This document shows, in pieces, positions 27,719 to 35,182 of a DNA stretch of 52,940 bases. The stretch spans positions 1 through 52,940 of the forward strand of contig DAHUZQ010000229.1 in NCBI GenBank assembly GCA_027306495.1. Direction: 5' to 3'. A program made the translations under genes and the position numbers. The DNA is from Actinomycetota bacterium (GTDB lineage Bacteria; Actinomycetota; Actinomycetes; Streptosporangiales; Streptosporangiaceae). Below the pieces are notes generated by a model. That model was given only the letters and a program-made list of their open reading frames with translations. It was not told where the DNA came from and did not search any database. Every line of letters begins with the position of its first letter. Positions within the stretch are counted from its first letter, which is position 1.

Positions 27719-29874
27719 CAGCTCACCTCGTCGCGCCCTGGCTCCGGTCCGGCCGGGCCGACCCGGCGCAGCACCAGCAGCGAATGGCCAGCCAGCACGA
27801 CCTCTTCCCGCACCGCGAACGACTCGCCGGCGCTGGGGCTGCTGATGTCCGTGCCCACCGCCACGTCCCAGCGCGTGCCATACCGGGGTGCCGGCAGCAC
27901 GAAGGTCAGCGGATCGGTGTGAGCGCTGAACAGCAGGAGGAACGAGTCATCGTGGAGCCGTTCGCCGCGCGGGCCGGGTTCGGTGATGGCGTCCCCGTTC
28001 AGGAAGACCATCATCGCCCGGGAGTGGGGTGCCTCCCAGTCGTGGCCGGTCATCTCCTCCCCCTGGGGGGTCAGCCAGGCGATGTCGGCCAGGCCCGGCT
28101 GGCCCGGTGGCCGCCCCTGGAAGAACCGGCGCCGCCGGAACACCGGGTGCTCACGCCGGAGCGCGGACAGTGCCTGGGTGAACTCCAGCAGGTCGTCATG
28201 CAGGCTCGCCAGACCCCAGTCCACCCAGGAGGCGGTGTTGTCCTGGCAGTAGGCGTTGTTGTTGCCCCGCTGGGTGCGGCCGAACTCATCCCCGGCCAGC
28301 AGCATCGGCACACCCTGCGAGCAGAACAACGTGGCCAGGAAGTTGCGCCGCTGGCGTGCACGCAGGCTCGTGACCGCCGGGTCAGCTGTTCGCCCCTCCA
28401 CCCCGCAATTCCAGGAACGGTTGTCGTCGGAGCCGTCCCGTCCGCCCTCGGCGTTGGCGTCGTTGTGCTTGCGGTTGAAGGAGACCAGGTCGGTGAGCGT
28501 GAAGCCGTCGTGGCAGGTGATGAAATTGACCGACGCGAACGGGCGGCGGCCACTTGTCTCGTACAGATCACTGGACCCCGACAGCCGGGAGGCGAACTCG
28601 GCCACAGTGGACGGCTGGCCCCGCCAGAAGTCCCGGACAACGTCGCGGTACTTGCCGTTCCACTCGCTCCACAGCGGTGGGAAGTTACCCACCTGATAGC
28701 CTCCCTCGCCCACGTCCCACGGTTCGGCGATCAGCTTCACCTGGGACACCACCGGGTCCTGCTGGACGAGATCGAAGAAGGCCGAGAGCCGGTCGACGTC
28801 GTGCATTTCCCGGGCGAGCGCGGCGGCGAGATCGAACCGGAAGCCGTCAACATGGGCTTCCAGCACCCAGTAGCGCAGTGAGTCCATGATGAGCTGCAGG
28901 GCGTGCGGCGAGCGGGGGTTGAGGCTGTTACCGCAGCCGGTGTAGTCGAGGTAGTAACGCCGATCTTCCTCTGACAGCCGGTAATAGGCGGCATTGTCGA
29001 TGCCACGGAAACTCAGGGTCGGCCCACGGTGGTCGCCCTCGGCCGTGTGGTTGTAGACGACGTCGAGTATCACCTCGATGCCGGCCTCGTGGAGGGCCTT
29101 GACCATTGCCTTGAACTCACCGACCTGGCCGCCCCGGGCCGTGGCGCTGGCGTAGCCGTTATGGGGTGCGAAAAAGGAGATCGTGTTATAGCCCCAGTAA
29201 TTGACCAGGCCGCGCTCGGTGAGATGGCGCTCGGACACGAACTGGTGGACGGGCATGAGCTCGACCGCGGTCACTCCCAGGCTGATGAGGTGCCCGATCA
29301 CCGCCGGATGCGCGAGCCCGGCGTAGGTGCCCCGCTGCTCCGGCGGGACCTCCGGATGGCACAAGGTCAGGCCCCGGACATGCGCCTCGTAGATGAGGGT
29401 GTCGTGGTAGGGGGTGCGCGGTGGCCGGTCGTCCCCCCACTGGAAGAAGGGGTTGATGACGACGCTGAGCGGCACGTAGGGGGCACTGTCGCTGGTATCG
29501 GGCACCGAGGCGTCGTCCAGCCGGTACCCCAGCAGTGCGTCATGCCAGCGCAGTTCCCCGTCGACCGCTTTGCCGTAGGGGTCTAGCAGCAGCTTGGCCG
29601 GATTGCACCGGTGGCCACCGGCAGGATCGTATGGCCCGTGAACGCGATACCCGTACCGCTGGCCGGGACCGACATCAGGCAGGTAGCCGTGCCAGACAAA
29701 GCCGTCGACCTCGGTGAGATCGACGCTGGTCTGCCGGGGCGGTCCGCCGCCGGGATCATCATCGAACAGGCACAGCTGCACCCGCTCGGCGACCTCGGAG
29801 AACAGCGCGAAATTGGTGCCGGCCCCGTCCCAGGTGGCGCCCAGGGGATAGGGGGTTCCCGGCCAACGGCGCAC
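27718..29874 (-). CDS. glgX: Glycogen debranching enzyme GlgX
   Basis: The 718-aa GH13 isoamylase-type enzyme removes short alpha-1,6 side chains from glycogen. It has an N-terminal CBM48-like domain (YPLGATWDGAGTNFALFSEVAERVQLCLFD), then the catalytic barrel with VILDVVYNHTAEG, the nucleophile region HVDGFRFDLA, the acid region LIAEPWDVGEGGYQVGNFP, and FITCHDGFTLTDLVSFNRKHN. GTG start directly after the TAG of the aidB-like gene, with no gap and no clear Shine-Dalgarno, so coupling to upstream translation is likely. Normal length for actinobacterial GlgX. Confidence 0.95.
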   Translation of the reverse strand: MRRWPGTPYPLGATWDGAGTNFALFSEVAERVQLCLFDDDPGGGPPRQTSVDLTEVDGFVWHGYLPDVGPGQRYGYRVHGPYDPAGGHRCNPAKLLLDPYGKAVDGELRWHDALLGYRLDDASVPDTSDSAPYVPLSVVINPFFQWGDDRPPRTPYHDTLIYEAHVRGLTLCHPEVPPEQRGTYAGLAHPAVIGHLISLGVTAVELMPVHQFVSERHLTERGLVNYWGYNTISFFAPHNGYASATARGGQVGEFKAMVKALHEAGIEVILDVVYNHTAEGDHRGPTLSFRGIDNAAYYRLSEEDRRYYLDYTGCGNSLNPRSPHALQLIMDSLRYWVLEAHVDGFRFDLAAALAREMHDVDRLSAFFDLVQQDPVVSQVKLIAEPWDVGEGGYQVGNFPPLWSEWNGKYRDVVRDFWRGQPSTVAEFASRLSGSSDLYETSGRRPFASVNFITCHDGFTLTDLVSFNRKHNDANAEGGRDGSDDNRSWNCGVEGRTADPAVTSLRARQRRNFLATLFCSQGVPMLLAGDEFGRTQRGNNNAYCQDNTASWVDWGLASLHDDLLEFTQALSALRREHPVFRRRRFFQGRPPGQPGLADIAWLTPQGEEMTGHDWEAPHSRAMMVFLNGDAITEPGPRGERLHDDSFLLLFSAHTDPLTFVLPAPRYGTRWDVAVGTDISSPSAGESFAVREEVVLAGHSLLVLRRVGPAGPEPGRDEVS

Positions 29875-31614
29875 CTAATGACCCCGCCCGGGGATGGCAC
29901 GCTCGACGATGGGAGCCGGATCGATCCCGTCCGGCAGTGTCCCGAACGGGACGGCGGGCCCAGCCGGGATGGCCGGGCCAAGCCTGGACGCGCAGAAGGC
30001 GTCCGCGACCGGGGCAGGCGCATGCCGGACGACCAGGCACGCTTGCAGGGTGACCGCGATCAGCGCAGCCAGCCTGCGGGCACTGAACTGCGCGTCCGGT
30101 TCCGTCGCACGCGAGGCCTTGGTGAGCGCAGCCGTCAGGCCGTCGATTGCCGCATCCAGCCGCCGGTCGGCCCCGGCTGCCAGACGGATCTCGGCGAGCA
30201 GCGCGTCCGATGCCACGCTGTTGCGGCTGAGCGCGCGCAGTACGTCAAGCGAGGTGACGTTGCCCGATCCTTCCCAGATCGAGTTGAGCGGCGCCTCCCG
30301 GTAGAGCCGTGGCATGCCGGACTCCTCGACGTACCCGTTGCCGCCCAAGCATTCCAGCGCTTCGGCGGCATGCGGGGCCGCGCGCTTGCACACCCAGTAC
30401 TTGCTGGCGGGCAGCGCGAGCCGGAGCAGCGCCGACTCCTGCTCATCGCCACGGCTGGCCCGGTCCGCCGCGCCGGCGAGCCGGATAGCGAGCATGGTCG
30501 CCGCTTGCGATTCCAGCGCGAGGTCCGCCAGAACCGCGCCCATCAACGGTTGCGCGATCAATTCTTTTCCGAACGCCTGGCGGTGGCTGGTGTGGTGCAC
30601 AGCCGCCACGGTGGCCGCCCGCATCCCCGCTGCGCTGCCGATCAGGCAATCCAGGCGGGTTGCGCTGACCATCTCCAGGATGGTCGCGATGCCCCGGCCG
30701 TCCGCGCCGACCTGCCAGGCGATGGCTTCGTCGAATTCCACCTCGGCCGAGGCATTGGACCTGTTGCCGAGCTTGTCCTTGAGGCGCTGCAGCCTGATCG
30801 CGTTGCGGCTGCCGTCTGGCAGCACTCGCGGCAGCAGGAAGCATGTGAGCCCGTCGGGCTTGTGGGCCAGGGTGAGGAACACATCACTCATCGGTGCGGA
30901 GCAGAACCACTTGTGCCCGGTGAGCAGGTGGGCGCCTTCACCGAGGTAGGGGGCGGGCCTGGCCAGGGTGGTATTGGCGCGGACATCAGAGCCGCCCTGC
31001 TTCTCGGTCATCGCCATCCCGGCGATGAGCCCGGGCTTGGTCAGTGGTGGCCGCAGGACGGGGTCGTAGTGACCGGCGGTCAGCAGCGGCTCGTAACTGG
31101 CCGCAAGATCCGGCGCGTGGCGCAGAGCCGGGACGACGGCGTAGGTCATCGATACCGGGCAGCCGTGTCCGGCTTCGGCCTGCGACCAGACATAGAACTT
31201 GGCGGCCCGCGCGACGTGGGCGCCTGGATGGGTGCTGGCCCAGGGGGCCGCGTGCAGTCCGTGGCCGATGGCCGTGCGCATCAACTCGTGCCAGGCGGGA
31301 TGGAAGTCCACCTCATCGAGGCGGTTGCCGGAGCGGTCGTGGGTGCGCAGCACGGGCGGGTACTCGTTGGCCAGCCGCGCACGCTCAGCGGTGTCCGCAC
31401 GCCCCGCCAGGCGGCCGAGTGTGTGGAGATCGTCGCTCACCCAGGCCGCGCCCTCACGCGCGACAGCGTCCAGCAGTGCCGGATCGTCTGCTACGTCGTA
31501 GCCGGCCAAGGATGGCACCTGGTTGAAGACCTGATGCGTGGCATGGGGCCCGCTGACGCGATTGTCCGTGATCAGCTGCCTCCCGGTGATCTGAGTCAGA
31601 GATGCAATCCGCAC
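29875..31614 (-). CDS. Acyl-CoA dehydrogenase family protein, AidB-like
   Basis: The 579-aa flavoprotein is of the AidB branch of acyl-CoA dehydrogenases: THQVFNQVPSLAGYDV at the N-terminus, then AGMAMTEKQGGSDVRANTT, LTGHKWFCSAPMSDVFLTLA and ECLGGNGYVEESGMPRLYREAPLNSIWEGSGNV. E. coli AidB is induced by alkylation stress and binds DNA; related actinobacterial enzymes may be real dehydrogenases. GTG 31614 lies inside the cysH 3' end (19-bp overlap), and no better start is visible since THQVF follows soon after. The stop touches the glgX start. Substrate unknown. Confidence 0.85.
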   Translation of the reverse strand: MRIASLTQITGRQLITDNRVSGPHATHQVFNQVPSLAGYDVADDPALLDAVAREGAAWVSDDLHTLGRLAGRADTAERARLANEYPPVLRTHDRSGNRLDEVDFHPAWHELMRTAIGHGLHAAPWASTHPGAHVARAAKFYVWSQAEAGHGCPVSMTYAVVPALRHAPDLAASYEPLLTAGHYDPVLRPPLTKPGLIAGMAMTEKQGGSDVRANTTLARPAPYLGEGAHLLTGHKWFCSAPMSDVFLTLAHKPDGLTCFLLPRVLPDGSRNAIRLQRLKDKLGNRSNASAEVEFDEAIAWQVGADGRGIATILEMVSATRLDCLIGSAAGMRAATVAAVHHTSHRQAFGKELIAQPLMGAVLADLALESQAATMLAIRLAGAADRASRGDEQESALLRLALPASKYWVCKRAAPHAAEALECLGGNGYVEESGMPRLYREAPLNSIWEGSGNVTSLDVLRALSRNSVASDALLAEIRLAAGADRRLDAAIDGLTAALTKASRATEPDAQFSARRLAALIAVTLQACLVVRHAPAPVADAFCASRLGPAIPAGPAVPFGTLPDGIDPAPIVERAIPGRGH

Positions 31615-32342
31615 TCAGTCTTACCGGTGCCCGCCCATCGACCGCTGCGCGGGTCGGCTCCCGGCTCCACCCGCATGGTACAGGTCTGGCATCCGATCGA
31701 TGGGTAGCCGTCCTCCAGCAGTGGGTTCACCAGCACGCCGTGGTCCGCGATGTAGTCGTCAACCTGCTGGGACGTCCAGGCGGCGATCGGATTCACCTTC
31801 ACCATCTGCCGCTTGGCATTCCATTCGACCACGCGGGTGTCACTGCGGGCAGCGGTCTCCTCGCGGCGGACTCCGGTGATCCAGGCCGCATAGGGTGCCA
31901 GGGCACGTTCCAACGGGACCACCTTGCGCAGGTAGCAGCACAGGTCCGGGTTGCGCGCATACAGCCGGGGGCCCAAGATGGCGTCCTGCTCGGCTACCGT
32001 CCGCGAGGGTGTCACGTTGATGAGGTTGATCTGGTAGGTGGCCGCCACCGCATCACGGGTCCCGGCGGTCTCGGGGAAGTGATAGCCGGTGTCGAGGAAG
32101 ATGACGTCGATGCCGGGCTGGACCGTAGCCGCAAGGTGCACGATGACGGCGTCGGTCATGGAGGACGTGACGACGATCCGGTCGCCGAAGGCGCGGACGG
32201 CCCAGGCGATGATGTCCGTGGCGCTCGCGTCAGCCAGGTCGTCGGCTACGGCGAGGGCGAACCGCTCCAGGGTGCTGAGTTCCTGGCTGCGCTCAGGCGT
32301 GCTCCGGGCTGGTGCGGTTGCTCGGCTCCCGCTCGATGTCAC
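31596..32342 (-). CDS. cysH: Assimilatory adenylyl-sulfate (APS) reductase
   Basis: Reduces activated sulfate to sulfite using thioredoxin. The 248-aa protein has the PAPS-reductase P-loop-like SSMTDAV and the LDTGYHFPET motif. Cys135-Cys136 with Cys218 and Cys221 form the CC...CxxC set that binds a [4Fe-4S] cluster, so the substrate is predicted to be APS rather than PAPS. The tail KTECGLHL carries the catalytic Cys244. GTG start with AGGAG six bases upstream; a perfect hairpin stands just before that (32368-32389). No cysD/N or sulfite reductase gene is adjacent, and the 3' end overlaps the aidB-like gene. Confidence 0.93.
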   Translation of the reverse strand: MTSSGSRATAPARSTPERSQELSTLERFALAVADDLADASATDIIAWAVRAFGDRIVVTSSMTDAVIVHLAATVQPGIDVIFLDTGYHFPETAGTRDAVAATYQINLINVTPSRTVAEQDAILGPRLYARNPDLCCYLRKVVPLERALAPYAAWITGVRREETAARSDTRVVEWNAKRQMVKVNPIAAWTSQQVDDYIADHGVLVNPLLEDGYPSIGCQTCTMRVEPGADPRSGRWAGTGKTECGLHL

Positions 32343-32367
32343 AGGGGGCTCCTATCGTCCGGCCGCC

Positions 32368-32389
32368 AGCCCCGGTGGGGACCGGGGCT
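32368..32389 (-). promoter_or_regulatory. Perfect 9-bp hairpin in the cysH leader
   Basis: AGCCCCGGT (32368-32376) and ACCGGGGCT (32381-32389) are exact reverse complements around a four-base loop. The hairpin ends 14 bases before the cysH Shine-Dalgarno. A small second dyad CTCG/CGAG (32388-32399) and the palindrome TCCTAGGA (32403-32410) lie just upstream. It could be a leader RNA structure or an operator for a sulfur regulator; there is no direct evidence for either. Confidence 0.5.
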
Positions 32390-32490
32390 CGAATCCGAGG
32401 ACTCCTAGGAAACCATACAACCGGCGGGAAATGTACCCCCTTCGCCCCCAACACGCACCGCCGTGCCGGGACAACCGGCACCAGCCAGGG

Positions 32491-32622
32491 TCAGCCTTGC
32501 CTTACCCAGTTCAGTTCAGGCTGGCTGCGGGGATGCGGAGGCAGGTGCTGGCAGTCGCACCAAGTCCCACCCGGGCACTCAGGATGGCGCTGCTGGCGGC
32601 ACGCCCGGCAGACCATGGTCAC
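32491..32622 (-). CDS. Tiny Cys/His-rich protein (41-43 aa) coupled to whiB
   Basis: I do not recognise this as a named family. Reading the minus strand after the whiB stop gives GTG 32622 (or ATG 32616) to TGA 32491. Counting from the ATG, the product has Cys3-x2-Cys6, His11, Cys14, then WCDCQH with Cys20, Cys22 and His24, followed by a Pro-rich tail ending LNWVRQG. Five cysteines and two histidines in 22 residues are far from random in this GC-rich DNA and look like a small zinc-binding (or Fe-S) module. The GTG lies only 9 bases after the whiB TGA, so the two are probably co-translated. cysH follows 148 bases downstream. The Shine-Dalgarno is weak, fitting coupling. Function unknown; a partner of WhiB or a metal/redox sensor is speculation. 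Confidence 0.6.
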   Translation of the reverse strand: MTMVCRACRQQRHPECPGGTWCDCQHLPPHPRSQPELNWVRQG

Positions 32623-32631
32623 GCTCGCAGG

Positions 32632-32931
32632 TCAGGCCGCGTTCGCCCGACGCATCCGGCGGCGCCGCTCAGAGGCTCGCTCATCCTCGTTGAGCCCGCC
32701 CCAGGTCCCGTACTTCTCCGGCCGGGATACGGCGTAGGTCAGGCATTCCGCGCGAACAGGGCAGGCGGCACACACCAGCTTGGCTTTGCGCTCACGGATA
32801 TCCCGCTCGGGCTGCCGCTCGCCGTCCGGGCCGAAGAAGAGGACGATGTCCGTTCCGCGGCACGCGGCAGCATCTTGCCAGGCCAGGTTAGGCCGGGGAG
32901 GCAGTGCCACCTGCCGACGCACCTCAGACAT
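32632..32931 (-). CDS. WhiB-family Fe-S transcription factor
   Basis: Wbl proteins hold a [4Fe-4S] cluster and usually act with the primary sigma factor. The 99-aa protein has the four cluster cysteines Cys24, Cys54, Cys57 and Cys63 (ACRGTD...VCAACPVRAEC), the turn GTWGG at 75-79, and a basic C-terminal tail (ERRRRMRRANAA) for DNA contact. FFGPDGER resembles the WhiB3/WhiD type more than WhiB1, but I would not assign a subclass. ATG 32931 has GAGGAG seven bases upstream, which settles the start; the frame is open further back. It is directly followed by the Cys/His-rich ORF and then cysH. Confidence 0.92.
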   Translation of the reverse strand: MSEVRRQVALPPRPNLAWQDAAACRGTDIVLFFGPDGERQPERDIRERKAKLVCAACPVRAECLTYAVSRPEKYGTWGGLNEDERASERRRRMRRANAA

Positions 32932-33296
32932 GAATCGTCTCCTCAACTGCGTGTCGTGTATCCACCGCCCAGCGCAGGCCGCCGAACGTACGGTCGCGGT
33001 GCGGCGTTTCCCCGTCGTTTCGTACCAACGCAGCACCTCCCCGACGTGTTCCCGGCCAGCGCTGCGCACGCTGCCCAGAACAGGGGGTATCGGGGGCGCT
33101 GACCGTGTGGAGCTGGCGTAGCACGACAGACGCGCAACTGCCTCGACGGAGCATGCCGGTTTCACCGGGCCGACGATCAATGATGACATCCGGCCTGACG
33201 CTTCCGCAGTCGGCCCCCCCAAATTGGGTCCGGCAATTGTGGAACAGCTGAGAACAGTGAGCCTTAACTGGACAAAGCGACGGCGGCGGCGGCACC
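32932..33296. other. 365-bp divergent intergenic region between whiB and the 33297 gene
   Basis: No gene is supported here; open frames on the whiB strand are unbroken but lack coding character. An interrupted palindrome CCCAA-A-TTGGG lies at 33218-33228, and an AT-richer stretch (AATTG, CTTAACTGG) at about 33233-33275 may hold the rightward promoter. On the whiB side GGATACACG about 35 bases before the ATG could contain a -10. Long leaders are common upstream of whiB genes. Confidence 0.5.
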
Positions 33297-34319
33297 ATGG
33301 GCAGCATGTCTGCCTCGGACGCGGCCCCTCTGCCCCGGCTAGGTGAGGTCTTCTTCGACGTCAGGGGCGAGTCGCGGACCATGCGCCTGAGTTGGTACGC
33401 CGACACCGGGATCGCCGTTTTCAGCATCTGGCAGGGCGGCACCTGTACGGGAACCTTCCGGCTGCCCATAGCCGACCTGGCGAGGATGGTTGATGCCCTG
33501 CGGGCCGGGCCTCCCGGGCGGGCGCAGGCTGCACCGGTCCAGCGGCCCAACCGCGCCGGGCGGCGGCCAGGGCGGGCAATCGGTGTCCATTCGGCCGACG
33601 ATGAAATCAGCACCGGGGAGACCGCTATCACCCCGTTCAGCCGTGGAGCGGGCACGCTTTCAGCCAGTCAGCCGCCCGGCCTGGCCGACGAGCCGACCGG
33701 TGTCTATCCGGGGCCGGTGCCTCGCGGGGCGCGGCGGCCCGACCCCGGGACAGCGGCCCACTCGCGCCAGCCACGTGGTGAGAGCCATTCGACCGGCCGT
33801 CGCCCGGGTGTTTCCCGCCAGGCGGGGGGCACGGGGCCGGGGTATGGCGCAGAGTCGTTGCCGGACTCCGGGCCGCGGGGGGGAGCCCTTCCTGCGGATG
33901 AGGGTGACTACGGCTACCAGCCCAGCCCTAGGGAGGGCGCCGAGGGCTACGGCGGTGACCGTTATCCCGGTGAGCCCGGCCATCGACACCGGGGTGAAGC
34001 CGACCGCGGCTACGCCGGCGAAGACGACAGTTACTGGGACGAGAGTGACCGCTACCGGGATGAGAGCGGCCCGGGATACCGGGAGGGGGGCCATCGGCCC
34101 TACCAGAGCGGCGGCTATCCGGACGAGTCCCTGGCGCGCCCATATGTGCCGGCGTCGGCCGGCATGGACGCCGGGTCAGCAGAGGACTGGCCTGACGACG
34201 AGTCGGCGCCTCGCGGACACTCCAATGCAGTTTCGCCACCGCCCGATTCCTTTCCATACGGCCCGCCGCCGCGCAGGCGCGCGCCGAGGCAGCGTGACCG
34301 CAATCCGGGCAGGGACTGA
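33297..34319 (+). CDS. Actinobacterial hypothetical with conserved N-domain and disordered Tyr/Gly/Asp-rich tail
   Basis: I cannot name this protein. The 340-aa product has a compact N-terminal part of about 70 residues (LGEVFFDVRGESRTMRLSWYADTGIAVFSIWQGGTCTGTFRLPIADLARMVDALR), apparently an all-beta domain. Similar domains occur in unannotated actinobacterial proteins as far as I recall. From about residue 85 it is low-complexity: Pro/Arg/Gly-rich, then a Tyr/Asp/Glu/Gly/Arg section with repeats like GYxxDxYPGE and ESDRYRDESGPGYREGG, ending in a basic segment PPPRRRAPRQRDRNPGRD. No signal peptide or membrane segment. Start at ATG 33297 or ATG 33306. It is divergent from whiB. The tail suggests a phase-separating, scaffold or nucleic-acid-associated protein, but that is only inference. 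Confidence 0.75.
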   Translation: MGSMSASDAAPLPRLGEVFFDVRGESRTMRLSWYADTGIAVFSIWQGGTCTGTFRLPIADLARMVDALRAGPPGRAQAAPVQRPNRAGRRPGRAIGVHSADDEISTGETAITPFSRGAGTLSASQPPGLADEPTGVYPGPVPRGARRPDPGTAAHSRQPRGESHSTGRRPGVSRQAGGTGPGYGAESLPDSGPRGGALPADEGDYGYQPSPREGAEGYGGDRYPGEPGHRHRGEADRGYAGEDDSYWDESDRYRDESGPGYREGGHRPYQSGGYPDESLARPYVPASAGMDAGSAEDWPDDESAPRGHSNAVSPPPDSFPYGPPPRRRAPRQRDRNPGRD

Positions 34320-34771
34320 CACCGGGAGCCGGGTTGCCCTCACCGGTGGGCCGCGAAGTTCGCCTGGGTGAGCGTGGCCAGTGGCGGGACGATTCGGTCG
34401 ATGAGCCCGGCGGTCCGGTCCGGTGGGCCGGGTAGGTGGGTCGAGCTATTCGTGACGGCGATTCGTCGGCGGTCCCCGGCGATTCGGTCCGGTGAGCCCG
34501 CGGCGGGCTCCGGTGAAGCCCAGTGATTAGCTCCGGCGGCCCGGGCGATTCGGTACGGCGTGCCCGCAGACGGGCACCGTGATTGGGGCCGGCCGGGACG
34601 GCGATTCCACTCGGGTGGTTCCCCGGTACGTTCCCCGACCGCGTCCCACGGGGGGCCGCCCGTTCTGATCTACCGGCCCGCCCGTTCCCCATATCGGCCA
34701 TGACCTGGGTATCGTTGAGGTTAGGGGGAAGCGGGGAGGAAATATTTGCCGCAGGGGAAGGGGGGCCACGA
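34320..34771. other. 452-bp non-coding region upstream of the Lsr2-family gene
   Basis: No open frame here looks coding. It contains degenerate copies of a GATTCGG-type repeat, two good stem-loops (GAGCCCGC/GCGGGCTC at 34494-34510; TGCCCG/CGGGCA at 34561-34576) and, near the end, an AT-rich patch GGAAATATTTGCC (34738-34750) just before the lsr2-like gene. AT-rich DNA is the usual target of Lsr2, so autoregulation is possible. Confidence 0.55.
34388..34624 (+). repeat. Degenerate GATTCGG repeat array
   Basis: Related units occur at 34388-34410, 34457-34477, 34478-34500, 34543-34566 and about 34599-34624, all built on GGCGATTC(G)GT...GAGCCCG. Two weaker ones start at 34521 (GTGATTAGC) and 34579 (GTGATTGGG). 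GATT positions are spaced mostly by about 22 bases or a multiple (34460, 34481, 34525, 34547, 34581, 34603). Copies are too diverged for a CRISPR and carry no coding frame. Their role is unknown. Confidence 0.55.
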
Positions 34772-35116
34772 GTGGCACAGAAGGTCTCTGTCACATATAT
34801 GTGTGACTACGATCAGAAAGAGATCACCCAAGGCCAACATCAGGTACGCAGGTTCAGCATCGATGGCCGGGACTACGAGATCGACCTGTGCGCGAAGCAC
34901 AGTGAAAAGTTCGATGAGATGCTCGGGCGCTATGCCGAGCGTGCGCGCAGGGCAGGGGCGAAACAGCGTCCGGCCAAGGCCAAGCGGCGCACCGCCGCGC
35001 ACCGTCAGCACAGTGCGAACATCCGCGCGTGGGCGAAGGACACGGGTTTGGCGGTCAGCGATCGCGGCCGGATACCGGCGGATATCGTTGCCCGCTATGA
35101 GGCGACCCATCGGTAA
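34772..35116 (+). CDS. Lsr2-family nucleoid-associated protein, variant with cysteines
   Basis: Lsr2 is an H-NS-like silencer of AT-rich DNA. The 114-aa protein has the N-terminal oligomerisation part with YEIDLC (35-40), a basic linker and the C-terminal DNA-binding domain with IRAWAKDTGLAVSDRGRIPADIVARYEA, where RGR (98-100) is the AT-hook-like minor-groove motif. It differs from classical Lsr2 (MAKKVTVTLVDD...) in carrying Cys11 (MCDYDQKE) and a Cys40-x2-His43 pair (LCAKH). These are reminiscent of Lsr2 relatives with a CxxC...CxxH zinc site, although here the second Cys of the first pair is Asp. GTG start after an AGGGGAAGGGGGG purine run. It is probably a paralogue of the main Lsr2. Confidence 0.85.
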   Translation: MAQKVSVTYMCDYDQKEITQGQHQVRRFSIDGRDYEIDLCAKHSEKFDEMLGRYAERARRAGAKQRPAKAKRRTAAHRQHSANIRAWAKDTGLAVSDRGRIPADIVARYEATHR

Positions 35117-35182
35117 CCAGGTCCTGAAGGCACCTCTGTCTACTTGCGGGATTTCGTGAACTGCTCGAACTGCGGCTGGTAA

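Noticed and set aside
29611-31707. 698-codon plus-strand frame over glgX and the aidB-like gene
   Set aside because: Shadow frame; the minus strand carries clear GlgX and acyl-CoA dehydrogenase motifs.
32386-32396. GGCTCGAATCC resembling a tRNA T-arm
   Set aside because: No matching acceptor, D or anticodon arm on either side; it is part of the cysH leader dyads.
32343-32640. SAM-type riboswitch upstream of cysH
   Set aside because: None of the conserved SAM or SAM-IV core elements is seen; part of the interval is the small Cys/His-rich ORF.
34388-34624. CRISPR array
   Set aside because: Units too degenerate, no constant repeat/spacer structure and no cas genes.
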